Shown in pieces: positions 13,701 to 24,800 of a stretch of 64,000 nucleotides of DNA (positions are counted from its first letter, which is position 1; every line of letters begins with the position of its first letter). The notes beneath the pieces are model-generated. The model made no database searches. It saw only the letters and a list, made by a program, of their open reading frames with translations, and was not told the DNA's origin. Origin of the DNA: Chrysophaeum taylorii (taxonomy: Eukaryota; Sar; Pelagophyceae; Pelagomonadales; Pelagomonadaceae); the NCBI GenBank assembly GCA_029834535.1, contig JAQMWT010000009.1:186001-250000 (forward strand), given 5' to 3'. The position numbers and the translations under genes were made by a program.

Positions 13701-15574
13701 CTATCCCTCGCCCGTGTTTCCGGTCTCGGTGCTGCAAAACGGCGTCAAGATGACCATCGAGCCACCCAAGGGCCTCAAGGCAAACCTGACCGGGAGCTTC
13801 TCGACGCCGCCGATTGCCGACGAAGGGTTCCTCGATTCATGCGGTACGTAAATGATCTTCCGCACGAACGCGCGCCGTCTGCAGGCAAAGGGGTCCTCTT
13901 CCGAAAGCTGCTCTTCTCGCTCTGCCTGTTCCACGCGTTACTCCAAGAGAGACGATTGTTCGGTCCGCTCGGATGGAACATCCCGTACGGATTCAACGCC
14001 TCCGACCTCGAGTGAGCATATCAGCCTTCCCGTGCTGCTCGTAGTGAGCGTGTTGCCATCGCAGGATCTCGATCCAGCAGCTGCGCATGTTTTTGGATGA
14101 GAACGAGTCGGTACCATTCGCGGCTCTCAAGTACTGCGTCGGTGAGCGTCGGTGGTCGTTGTGTTGCTCTTCGTGGTAGCGTGGATGATCAAGGTCGCGT
14201 TGCTTATTATTATCCAGGCGCGTGCAACTACGGCGGTCGCGTGACCGACGCGAAAGATCGACGAACCTTGAACTCGATTCTCGACCGCTTCTTCAACGAC
14301 GGCGTCGTCGCGGTCGACAACTTTAGTCTATCCGAGTCGGGCATCTACACGATCCCGCCTTCGGCCGAGACACTCGAGGATTTTCTCGCGTGGATTGAGG
14401 CACTCCCGTTGGTCGCCGAGCCCGAGATCTTCGGGTTCCACGAGAACGCCAACATCACGAAAGACGCGAAGGAGACAAATACCCTTTTCGCGACGATTTT
14501 GCTGACCGAAGGCGGCGGCTCCAGCGGTGGGGCGAGTTCGAATGCCGACGACGCGATCACCTCGACAGCAACGGAGATCCTGAACAAGGTGCCCGCGGAG
14601 TTTGACATCGAGGCCGCACGAGTGAAGTATCCGGTGCGACGGGACGAGTCGATGAATACCGTCCTCGTGCAAGAGCTCGGCAAGTTCAATAATCTGACAA
14701 AGCTCATCAAGTCGTCGCTGATAAGCGTCATTCGCGCGTGCAAGGGCGAGGTCGTCATGACCGGCGAGCTCGAAAAATTCGGGCACGCGCTTGAAATTGG
14801 CGCTATCCCGAGCGCGTGGAAGACAAAGTCTTATCCGAGTTTCAAGAGCTGCGCGGCGTACGTCGCCGACCTCCTCGCACGGCTCGAGTTCTTTGGCACA
14901 TGGTTGGAGGACAAGCCGCCAAACTCCTATTGGATTTCGGCCTTCTTTTTCTCGCACGTGAGTGGCGCCTTTATTATTATTTTTTTTGTTTGCGGAATCT
15001 AGTCGCGTCGAACAGGCATTCTTTACGGCGAGCAAGCAAAACCTGGCGAGGAAAGACGCTATTCCGATTGATGCCCTCGGTGAGAGAGAGAGAGAGACCG
15101 ACCGACCTTGATGCGGAAAAAAAACGACACATTTTTCATCTTCTTCTTCTACGCAGGGTTCCGTTACGAGATGGTGCCGCCCGCGGCCAGCGCCGAGCCG
15201 CCGACCGTCGGAGTCTATGGCTATGGCCTTTTCTTCGAGGCGGCGCGATGGGACGGTGACGCGAAACTCCTCAAGGATTCTTACCCGAAGGTCCTCTTTT
15301 CTCCGGCACCATTGATGCTCTTTGAGCCGAAGAAAATCGACCGGATATGCCACCCGCCGGGCTGCTACAGCTGTCCGGTATACAAGACGGGTATGTCACC
15401 TCCCCGACGATGTGTTCTTCTGACACTTTTTTCTCACTCGCAGGTGATCGACGAGGCGTCTTGGCAACGACTGGGCACTCGACGAACTTTATCATGGATA
15501 TACTCGTCCCGTCCGACAAGCCAGAATCGCACTGGATACAGCGCGGGACCGCGCTCCTCTCGCAATTGGATTGA
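1741..15574 (+). CDS. Axonemal inner-arm-type dynein heavy chain, 23 exons
   Basis: Force-generating motor of the ciliary/flagellar axoneme. Conserved dynein blocks across splice sites give exons 1741-4802, 4861-4895, 4980-5255, 5339-6035, 6079-6160, 6205-6256, 6315-6387, 6458-7308, 7360-7467, 7575-9093, 9154-9871, 9935-9947, 10006-10236, 10332-12005, 12062-12134, 12189-13422, 13591-13843, 13885-14011, 14065-14141, 14218-14957, 15016-15079, 15157-15390 and 15444-15574. They total 12,324 nt, an exact multiple of three, giving 4107 residues, normal for DNAH3/7/12-type chains. P-loops: AAA1 GPAGTGKTE (~1376), AAA2 GMPLSGKT (~1657), AAA3 GPTGTGKS (~2054), AAA4 GVGGSGRQS (~2418). Stalk coiled coils lie at ~2660-2760 and ~2880-2960. 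The C-terminal CPVYKTG and TTGHSTNF blocks are dynein hallmarks. The start chosen is the first ATG; an earlier GTG is ignored. Oddities are a GC-AG intron at 12135-12188 and a 13-nt exon. The exact paralogue is inferred. Confidence 0.96.
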
Positions 15575-15744
15575 TCGCGACCCCCGTCGATTCGAGACGA
15601 TCAGGAAGGAGTACGTAGTGTGTACGAAACGAGTAGAATGCGTGTGGGTGGGTAGGTGGGTGAATAAATAAATAAATAAAACGACGACTACCACGACGAC
15701 AAGGTGGGACTAGAAACATCAAAACTCGCGCGTCGTCCTCGCTG

Positions 15745-16836
15745 TTAGTAGTCGATGAGGGGGGGTGGCGTGACGAAACCGTCGCGGTGATGATGGTCGT
15801 CATCTTCCGTGGGGGGGCGGCGGGAGGAGCCACGCTCGCTGAGTTTGCGCTGGCTCGATTCGAGGCCGCGCCGAGCTTCGATTATCTTTAGTCTAAGGGC
15901 GTCTCGCTGCGTGAGCGCGGTAGCGTCTTCCTCGTTGTCGGCGCGAGACGAGAGGCGGACGTGCTTGTTGCTTTCCTCGGACGACTGGAAGAGCTTAAAT
16001 CGTTGCCAGAGTTGGAGCAGCTCCTGGGCTTTTTCGGCGGCGGCGACCTCGGCGACCCTCGCGCGCTCGCGATCGCGTTCGGCCCGCGCCTTGATAACAT
16101 CCTTGGCCTTCTCGCCGCGGGCGTGCTCGGCATCGAGGTCTTGTTTCATCTTGACCTTGAGGGCCTCGAGCTCGGCGAAGGCTTCGGCGGCTCGGTCTTC
16201 GGCGTCGTCGGCTCGTCGCTTCTGGCTGGCGGCTGCTCGGAGGGCGACGGCCTCGCGCGCTTCGGCCGCGGCCTTGTCGCCGAGCGCGCGGTCGAGGTCG
16301 AGCTTGCGTACCTCGAGGCGAGCGAGTTCCGAGTCGCGGTCGGCGAGGCGTTGATGTTCGGCGGCGCAGTCCGCCTCGGCGCGGCGGAGCGCTCGTTCGA
16401 CGTCGTCGGCGCGCCACCTTTGGTCGGCGAGGTCCTTGGCGCGTTTTCGAGCCGCGGCGTCGGCTCTTTTGCGTCGTTCCTCCTCGTCGCGTGCTATGGT
16501 TTCCGCTCGCTCCTTTGCGGCCTCGAGCTCGGCGACGCGCTGGCGAAGACTCGAAATTTCGCGCGAGGCAACGGCGTGGTCGGCTTCGGCGCGTTCCAAG
16601 AGTCTCGAGGCATCGTCGGCCCGCTGGCGCTCTCGCGCCGTCTCTGAGGCGTACGAGGGGGCCTCATCGAGGTCGGGCATCAGGGGCGCCCGGTACAACG
16701 ACCGTTTCCTCGTCACCGTCGCCTGCTGCTGCTGCTGCTGCTGCTGATGGATTGAAGGCCGAATGGGCGATGCCGACAGGAAAGGATGGTGCATGAGGCG
16801 CTCCTCCTGGTCGCGGAGCCACTCGAGGCCCCCCAT
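15745..16836 (-). CDS. Coiled-coil protein of unknown function
   Basis: About 363 residues from the ATG at 16836 (motif MGGLEWLRDQEERL). An upstream in-frame ATG at 16866 would add ten residues but looks less likely. After a poly-glutamine run encoded by a (CAG)n tract (residues ~30-38), residues ~65-310 are a nearly continuous charged coiled coil rich in A, R, E and K, with heptad spacing (for example ISSLRQRVAELEAAKERAE). The tail is Ser/Arg-rich and includes a DDDHHH cluster. No catalytic motif is visible. It could be a structural, cytoskeletal or basal-body protein. It is convergent with the dynein gene (170 bp between stops) and divergent from SF3B3 (254 bp between starts). No intron is visible, and homology cannot be assigned by eye because coiled coils look alike. 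Confidence 0.6.
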   Translation of the reverse strand: MGGLEWLRDQEERLMHHPFLSASPIRPSIHQQQQQQQQATVTRKRSLYRAPLMPDLDEAPSYASETARERQRADDASRLLERAEADHAVASREISSLRQRVAELEAAKERAETIARDEEERRKRADAAARKRAKDLADQRWRADDVERALRRAEADCAAEHQRLADRDSELARLEVRKLDLDRALGDKAAAEAREAVALRAAASQKRRADDAEDRAAEAFAELEALKVKMKQDLDAEHARGEKAKDVIKARAERDRERARVAEVAAAEKAQELLQLWQRFKLFQSSEESNKHVRLSSRADNEEDATALTQRDALRLKIIEARRGLESSQRKLSERGSSRRPPTEDDDHHHRDGFVTPPPLIDY

Positions 16837-17090
16837 TTTGTGTTGTGAGTGAGTGAGAGGGAACAAAACTTCCTTCGCAGCAGCAGCGACAGCAGCGACA
16901 GCAGCAGCAGCAGCAGAGGATTTTTTTTTTTTTCGGCGGCGGAGCGGAGGTAAACAGTCTGAGTCATCAGTTTAACGAACGAACGAACGAACGAAGAAAG
17001 GACAAGGAATGATGGGGTTAGTGTGTTTAATTCGCCGCGGCGATGAGAGAATGATGGGTCCTCGTTGTTGGTAGACATTAGATAGATAAT

Positions 17091-19264
17091 ATGCATTTCG
17101 TCGCGTCGACGCTCGAGCGCGGGACGTCGATTGTGACGGCGATTTATGGGCAGTTTAGCTCGAACAACAGCGGCGGCGTGGAGTCCAAGCAGGAGATCGT
17201 TGTCGCGCGTGTCGGGGGCGTGCTCGAGCTGGTTCGGCCCGACGAGGGAACCGGCAAGCTGATGTCTGTGGGGTGGAGCCAGACGTTTTGCGTGATTCGG
17301 TGTTTGTCCGCGTTTCGGCTGACCGGAAGTTCGCGGGACTACGTGGTGGTGGGGAGCGACGCGGGCGGGGTGACGGTGCTGGAGTTCGAGGGGTCGACGT
17401 TCCGGAAGGTCCACTGCGAGATGTTTGGGAAGAGCGGGTGTCGGCGGGCGGTCCCGGGGCAGTACGTGGCGTGCGATCCGCGGGGACGGGCGTTGATGGT
17501 GGCCGCCGTGGAGAAGCAGAAGCTGGTGTACGTGATGAACCGGGACGCGTCGTCGCGACCGACGATTTCTTCTCCGCTCGAAGCGCACAAGGCGTCGACG
17601 ATCGCGTTTCACGCGTGCGCCGTCGACGTCGGGTTCGAGAACCCGACGTTTGCGGTGCTGGAGCTCGATTACGCCGACGCCGACCTCGACGCCTCGGGGG
17701 AGGCGTTGGAGGAAACGGAGAAGATGCTGACGTACTACGAGCTCGATCTCGGGTTGAACCACGTGACGAGGCGATGGTCCGAGCCGGTGTCGCGGACGGC
17801 AAACCTGCTGATTTCCGTGCCGGGCGGCGACGAGGGTCCCTCGGGGGTGTTGGTTTGTGGGGAGAACTGGCTCGCCTACAAGCACGAAGGGCACGCCGAA
17901 GTGCGGGCGCCGTTGCCGCGACGCGACGGCTACCCGAGCGAACGAGGGTTGCTCGCGACGGCGGTCGCGACGCACAAGCAGCGCGACTTGTTTTTTTTTT
18001 TGGTCCAGACCGAAGTCGGGGACTTGTACAAGGTGTCGCTGGATGTGGTGGTGGCCCAAGACGACGCGCCCGCGACCGTCAAGGACGTCCGGGTTTCCGC
18101 GTTCGATACGATCTTTCCGTGCGTCGCGCTCTGCATCACCAAGACGGGGTTGTTGTTCGCGGCCTCGGAATTTGGCGACGCGGGTTTGTTCCAGTTCCAG
18201 GGCATCGGCGACGACGAGGACGCGGTGGTGTCGAGGGCCGTCCACGACCCCGAGCTCGGGGACGATTCGTTCTCGGCGGCGAAGGTGGCCCCGACTTTCG
18301 CGGTCGCCGACAGGCCCAAGAACCTCGTCCTGGTGGACGAACCCGAGTCGTTGGCGGTCGCGACAGATTTTTTGGTCGACGACCAGCACCACGCGTTGTA
18401 CGTGCTCTGCGGGGCGCGGGGTGCGCGGAGCTCGTTCCGCGTGCTCCGGCACGGCGTCGGGGTCTCGGAGATGGCGGTGTCCGAGCTTCCGGGCAGGCCG
18501 TCGGCCGTGTGGACGGTGAAGAAAGCGAGAGACGACGATTACGACAAGTATATCGTCGTCTCCTTCACCAACGCAACCCTCGTGCTGTCTATCGGGGAAA
18601 CGGTCGAGGAGGTGACCGATTCGAACTTTTTGGTGACGTCCCCGACTCTCGACGTCGCGCTCCTCGCTGACGACGGCTTCGTCCAGTGTCACGCGACGGG
18701 CATACGGCACGCGAGAGCCGACGGTCGCAAAAACGAGTGGCAAGCTCCGGGTACAAAAATGCTTCAGTGCGCCTCGTGCAACGAGCGGCAGGTTGTGGTG
18801 TCCCTCGAAGCGGGAGAACTCATTTACTTTGAGCTCGACGACCGGGGAGTTTTGGAAGAAGTTGGAACCAAAGATCTCGGGCTCGACGTCTCGTGTCTCG
18901 ACGTCGGCGTCGTGCCGACCGGTCGCCTCAGATCAAACTTCCTCTGCGTCGGGGGCTACGACGGCTCGCTCCGGCTCTTTTCTTTGGACCCCGTCGAACT
19001 CCTGGTCCAGCTCTCGACGATCCAGCTGGGGGCGCGGCCCGAGTCGGTAAAGCTTCTCGATCACCCGACCGCGACGCGAGCCCACGCCGGCCTCGCGAAC
19101 GGCGTGCTCCAGCGCGTCACGGTCGACGCGGCCACTGGAAGTCTCAGCGACGCGAGGTCCCGCTTCCTCGGGAGTCGCCCGGTCCGGTTGTTTCGGGTCT
19201 TTCTCCACGGTTCGCAGGCGCTTCTCGCGCTCTCCTCCAAGCCCTGGCTCGCGTACGACTCGGA

Positions 19265-19298
<34 letters not shown>

Positions 19299-20861
19299 TC
19301 GTCGTCGTCGTCGTCTTGGACGCTCGCGCCCCTCAGCTACGACGCCCTCGAATACGGGTCGACCTTCCGGTCCGAGCAGTGCCCCGAGGGTGTCGTCGCG
19401 ATCGCGGGATCGACCCTCCGCATATTCGTGACCGAAAAACTAGGGGAAACCTTCAACCAAACGACCGCGCACCTCAGGTACACGCCCCGCAAGCTCGTCC
19501 CTCTCCCCGGCTCGCGACGCCTGCTCGTCATCGAGGCCGACCAGCACCAGTACAACCAGGCCGAGCAGCAGGCCCTCCTCCTCCAACAACGCGGCAAACC
19601 GCCAAAGCCCGACGACGACGACGACGAGATGGACGTGGACGTCGAGGAGGACGGAGCGGCGGCGGAAAAGCAGCAGCAGCCTCGAAAAGAAGAAGAAGAA
19701 GAAGAAGAAGAAGACGACGAGGTGCCGCGCGTGACCGTACTGGGGCCGACGCCCCCGAGCGCCGGGAAATGGGCCTCGTGCGCGCGCGTGATCGAGCCGG
19801 TCTCGGGGGGAACCGGGGCCTCGTCGGAGACGTCGGCGTGCGCGACGCTCGAACTCCTGGAATTTGGCGAGTCGGAGGCCGCCGTGAGCTGCGCGACCTG
19901 CACCTTCGCCGACCGCGGGGGCGAGGTCTTCGTCGCCATCGGCACGACCAAGGGCCTGACCTTCCACCCGCGGGTCCACAAGGGCTGCTTCGTCCACGTC
20001 TATCGACTTCTCGACGCGCGCCTCGTCCTCCTTCATAAGACGTCCGTTGAAGACGTGCCGCTCGCGCTCGCGGAGTTCCGCGGACGTCTCGTTGTTAGCG
20101 TCGGCAACAAGCTCCGCATGTACGACCTCGGCAAGCGCAAGCTCCTCCGCAAGACCGAGGCCGCCGTCGTCCCGAACCTCGTCGTCAGGCTCGAGGTGAT
20201 GGGCGATCGCGTCTACGCGGCCGACGCGGCCGACTCGGTCTTCTTCGCCAAGTACGTCCGAGAGCACAACAGACTCATCGTCTTCGCCGACGACCCCGTC
20301 TCCCGCGCGTCCTCGGCCCTCTGCTGCCTCGACTACGACACGGTCGCCCTCGCCGACAAATTTGGGAATCTCGCGATTCTTCGTCTCCCCCCCGACGCCT
20401 CCGACGACGTCGACGATCCCTCCGGCCAGCGCATGCTCTGGGACGCCACAAATCTCGGAGGAGCCCCCAACAAACTCACCGCCCTCGCCAACTACCACGT
20501 CGGCGACACCATCACCCAGCTCCGCAAGGCCGTCCTCGCCCCGGGCGCCGCCGAGGCTCTCGTCTACGTCACCGTCGGCGGAGCCGTCGGCGCCCTCGTC
20601 CCCTCGCAGTCAAGACAGGACAAGGACTTTTTTCAGCACCTCGAGATGCACATGCGCCAGGAATTTCCCTTCCCCACCCTCCGCGACCACATTTCCTACC
20701 GCGGCTACTTCCTCCCCGTCAAGGACGTCACCGACGCCGACCTCTGCGAACAGTTCGACCGTCTCCCCCTCGACACCCAAAAGAAAATCGCCGCCGATCT
20801 CGACCGCACGCCCGCCGAAGTCAACAAGAAGCTCGAGGACACAAAGAACCGTCTCCTCTAG
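17091..20861 (+). CDS. SF3B3: Splicing factor 3B subunit 3 (SAP130/Rse1)
   Basis: 1256-residue, intronless gene. It encodes the WD40-like beta-propeller scaffold of the SF3b complex in the U2 snRNP, which supports branch-point recognition in the nucleus. The whole protein can be followed against the family: QEIVVARVGGVLELVRPD, FRLTGSSRDYVVVGSD, FGKSGCRRAVPGQ, AVEKQKLVYVMNRDA, TISSPLEAHKA, YELDLGLNHV, SVPGGDEGPSGVLVCGENW, ELPGRPSAVWTV and, near the end, FPTLRDHISYRGYFLPVKDV are typical SF3B3 strings. This distinguishes it from the related DDB1 and CPSF160. It is slightly longer than the animal protein (~1217) because of low-complexity inserts: a poly-Ser run (~residues 722-741, bases ~19259-19316) and Asp/Glu runs (~840-875), all from trinucleotide repeats. 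Start at ATG 17091. Confidence 0.97.
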
Positions 20862-21258
20862 TTCGCACTCGGACCGCTTTTTTGAAATAATATTATCACT
20901 GTGTTGTCACCTTATAATTATTATATTCTCCTCGTCCTCGGTCCTCCTTGCGTGCGTCCGCGTCTTTGTGGGACTGAAGGATATTAATTATTATTCGTCG
21001 TCTTTCGTTTTTGAAATCGGGGGCGACTGAATAGTATACAATAAAATTAAATAAAATCCAATCCAGTCCAATCAATAAGCCGCACCACCATCAGCGCAGG
21101 ATGATTGATGGCGGCGGGTCGGCACCGAGTAAAAAACAAAATCTCACACGCCAAGCTCGAGGCGGCGTTCTTCGAGGCGACTGTAATACATACAGTCCCC
21201 GAAAGAAAAAAAATAAATAAGACCACCCCTTTGTTGATTAGTTAGTTAGTTAGTTAGT
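20862..21258. other. Convergent 3' intergenic region
   Basis: AT-rich spacer between the stops of SF3B3 (+) and the YGGT gene (-). It contains AATAAA-like stretches (AAATAATATT, AAATAAATAAG) that could serve as polyadenylation signals for both genes, and a short (GTTA)n run near 21240-21258. No gene or structured RNA was recognised. Confidence 0.5.
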
Positions 21259-21721
21259 TTACTGGAGAAGCGAGATGTCGGCGCCGAGGGCCGCGACACT
21301 GTTGCCGGCGGCCTGGAGCAGGAAAAAAGCCGGGATCAAGGAGAAGTCCAGGCCGCCAAAGGTGAGGAGACTGCCGAAGAAGTTGCGGAACAATCCGAGG
21401 AAGGGCTCGGTGACGATAAAAATGGGCTGTAGTAGGGGAACCCCCATCGTTTGCGGGAACCAGGAGAGCAAGATGCGCGCCGTGAGGACGAGGTTGTAGA
21501 TGCCGATGAAGTTGACAGTGCCTGAGAGAGAGAGAGAGAGAGAGAGAGAGGGCCATCATCATCGGATGCGCGCGTTACTCACCCCCGAGCACGACGAGCT
21601 CTGCGACCGAGTCCCCAGGGATGACGGCGTTGAGAGGTTGCGTCCGAACAGGCTTGCAGACAGAGGGCGGGGGCACGGAGAAGGCCGCGACGCTCGCGAT
21701 GAGAAGGAGGATTCGCCTCAT
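21259..21721 (-). CDS. YGGT-family membrane protein, predicted plastid-targeted
   Basis: Two exons, 21583-21721 and 21259-21521, joined across a GT-AG intron that contains an (AG/CT)n tract, giving 133 residues. The mature part has two hydrophobic hairpin segments: IYNLVLTARILLSWFPQ, then an amphipathic QPIFIVTEPFLGLFRNF, then DFSLIPAFFLLQ. This is the classic YGGT/Ycf19 layout (cyanobacteria and plastids; roles in thylakoid organisation or complex assembly). The N-terminus MRRILLLIASVAAFSVPPPS reads as a signal peptide followed at the cleavage site by A-F, the hallmark of bipartite ER-then-plastid presequences in algae with secondary red plastids. It is divergent from the myosin gene, with 168 bp between starts. 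A TAGGGTTAG motif lies just upstream of the ATG. Confidence 0.82.
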
Positions 21722-21889
21722 CGTTACCTAACCCTAGAGACAGACCGATTAAAAACCCTCCTATAAGGGTAAAGGATACGGGATGATTGATAATAGAGGT
21801 GGTTTGACACGAAAAAAAAGTTTGCGATTCTTCTTGCGCGAGCGAAAAAAAAAACCCTCGCGGTGGTGGGTCGGGGAGAGTGAGTGAGT

Positions 21890-24800
21890 ATGAACCACAG
21901 CGCCAACTGGGCCGAGACGGATGTGGGGGGGCTGTGTTGGATCTCGGACCCGGCGCAGGCGTACTTGGAGGCGCAGGTGACGGCGGTGAGCGACGGGCAT
22001 GTGGTGGCCGCGACGAGCGACGGTCGCGAGTTCCACATAGATTTGGAAGCGCCGTTGAAGCCGCCGTCGCGCAAGCAGAAGGAGCCGCCGCGGCGGATTC
22101 TGCAGCGCGTGCCGCTGCGGTCGGCGAATGGGGTGGAGAACATGGACAACCTGTCGGCTTTGCACGAGGCGTCGATCTTGGACAACATCCAGCTGCGGTT
22201 TCGGATGGACCTCATATACACCAACACGGGTCCGATTTTGATCGCGATGAATCCCTTCAAGTGGCTGCCGATCTACGGCGACGACGTGATCAATCGGTTC
22301 CACGGGAGGCCCTACGGCCAGATGCCGCCGCACTGCTACCAGGAGGCCGAGGACGCGTTCGTGCAGCTCGAGAAATACCGGAAGAATCAGGCGATAGTGA
22401 TATGCGGCGAATCTGGCGCCGGAAAAACGGAAACGACAAAGCTGATGCTTCATTATCTCGCCGTCGTGTCGAAGAAGACGGCCGAGCGCGAGGCGCGGCG
22501 GAAGTCGGGGGGCGAGGCACCGGAGAGCCAGCAGACGACGATCGCGGAGCGCATGGTCAACTCGAACCCTTTGCTCGAGGCGTTCGGGAACGCCAAGACG
22601 TTGCGGAACAACAACTCGAGCAGGTTCGGCAAGTTCACGCGGTTTGATTTTGGAATGAACTCGTCGGTGATTTGCGGGGGTCACCTGACGAACTTGTTGT
22701 TGGAGAAGGTGCGGGTCGTCGAGCAAGGGGAGGGCGAGCGAAACTACCACGTCTTTTACCAGCTGACGGCGGCGACCAAGGCGGGCAAGGCGGCGGTTTC
22801 GGAGACGGCCCTCGTGGGGCCCGCGGCCGACTGCGGAGCCCACGGCTACACCAACAAGTCGCATTGCGTGGACGTGGACGGGATGGACGACTTGGAGGAG
22901 TACGGGGCGATGATCGGGGCCTTAGAGGCGTTGGGCGTCAAGGAGGCGGAAATGGCGTCGATCCTGGAGATCGCCGCGGCTGTCTACTGGGCGGGCGACG
23001 TCGAGTTCGATCCCAAGGAGGACGACGAGACCGCCTCGGAGGTGCGGCGCGACGACGCCTCGAAGGTGGCGCTCGGGCACGCGGGGCGGCTCCTCGAGGT
23101 CCCCGACGCGACGGCGCTGGGGGAAGCGCTGTGCGTGCGCGTCCGCGAGCTGAGGGGCGGCGAGACGGTCGTCTCCAACAACGAACCCCACCAGGCCCAG
23201 CACCTCCGCGACGCCCTCTCCAAGGCTGTGTATGCGCGGCTCTTCGACTGGCTCGTGCACCGCGCCAACACGGCCTTTGACTTGTCCTCGGGCAAGGAAA
23301 CACAGTTTATCGGCGTTCTTGACATCTTTGGCTTCGAGGACATGCGCAGGAACGGCTTCGAGCAGCTTTTCATCAACACGACCAACGAGCAGCTCCAGAA
23401 GGTGTTCAACGACATCATCTTCAAGTCCGAAGAGGAGGAGTACCAGAGGGAGCAGATCGACTGGGACAAGACGGCCTTTCCCGACAACACCCCGTGCATC
23501 GACTTGCTGACGCGCCGACCCCAGGGTATTCTGAGGATCCTCGACGCCGAGTGTTTGAGGGGGAACGCCGCGAGCGACGGCGCCAAGCTCGCCGCCAAGT
23601 TCAACAAAGCCCACGGAAACCACAACTTCTACGAGGTCTGCGGGCCGGCCTCGGTCTGGCGCCGCAACACGGGGGATCGGACGCGCGACGAGGACTTTCT
23701 CGTCCAACATTTCGCGGGACCCATCGTCTACACGATCGACAACTTCATCGACAAGAATCGCGACGCGCTCTTCGGCCACGTCCACGATATCCTCGCTTCC
23801 TCCAAGAACCCCATCGTCAGCGATATCTTCCCGAAGCGGACCGAGGACGCCTCTTCTTCGTCGTCCACCGCGGGAGTCGTCGAGCAGCAGCACGCGTCGT
23901 CGTCGTCGTCGTCGTCGTCGGTGTCCAAGCAGACGGTCGCGAACCGCTACCTCGGGCAGCTCTCGGCGTTGGTGAGCGTACTGCGCGAGTCGAGCACGCG
24001 GTTCGTGCGGTGCATAAAAACAAACCAGGAGAAGATGCCGGCCAAGCTCGACAAGCCCTCGGTGCTCCGGCAGCTGATTTGCTCGGGCGTGATGGCAGCC
24101 TTGGAGGTGCGTCGCGCGGGGTTCCCGACGCGGGTCGCGTATCGCGAGTTCGTGCGAGAGTTCCGCGCGTTCACGCCCAAGGGGACGCGCACCTTCACCG
24201 ACGACAAGGACCTCGCCGCCAAGATGATGTCGCACCCGCACGTCCAGGAGCGGGTCCCGGCGTCGGCCTACCGCCTCGGCGTCTCCAAGCTCTTCTTGCA
24301 GGCCGAGGTCCTCTACGAGCTCCAGTCGGTCCGAAATGCCATGTTGTACCCGTTCGTGCGACGGCTCCAGCGCTGGTGGATCCACCTCCAGGGGTCGATC
24401 CTGCAGCGCAAGTTCACGCGGTGCGCCGCCGACCTCGGCGAGGCGCTGACCGAGGCGTCGATCAAGGCGGTCGGCGCAGTCGCCTACGTCATCGAGGCGC
24501 TCGAGGCGGGCAACCGCGCCAAGATGATCGCGTGGACGGGGGTCTCGGCGAGCGCGATGGGCGGCCCCGGCACGTCGGCGGCCGTCGACGCGATCGCGGC
24601 CTTCCGAATAGCCGCCGACAACGCGAAGAAGGTCGTCGCCGAGGCGGTCGCTCAGAAGGAAGAGGCGTACCGCATCCGCGCGACCCTCCTCTCGGAGATC
24701 GACTCGGGAACCGAGCGATGCTCGGCGCTCGCGGGCGTCGCGAACTCGCTCTACGACCCCAAGGACTGCGACAAGCTGCGGTCGGCGGCCGCCGAGGCCG

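Noticed and set aside
16713-18743. 676-residue minus-strand ORF over the SF3B3 5' half
   Set aside because: Shadow of SF3B3: basic, low-complexity, no domain.
17091-20861. DDB1 or CPSF160 as identity of the large beta-propeller gene
   Set aside because: These families share the fold, but strings such as FGKSGCRRAVPGQ and ISSPLEAHKA and the C-terminal ISYRGYFLPVKD fit SF3B3.
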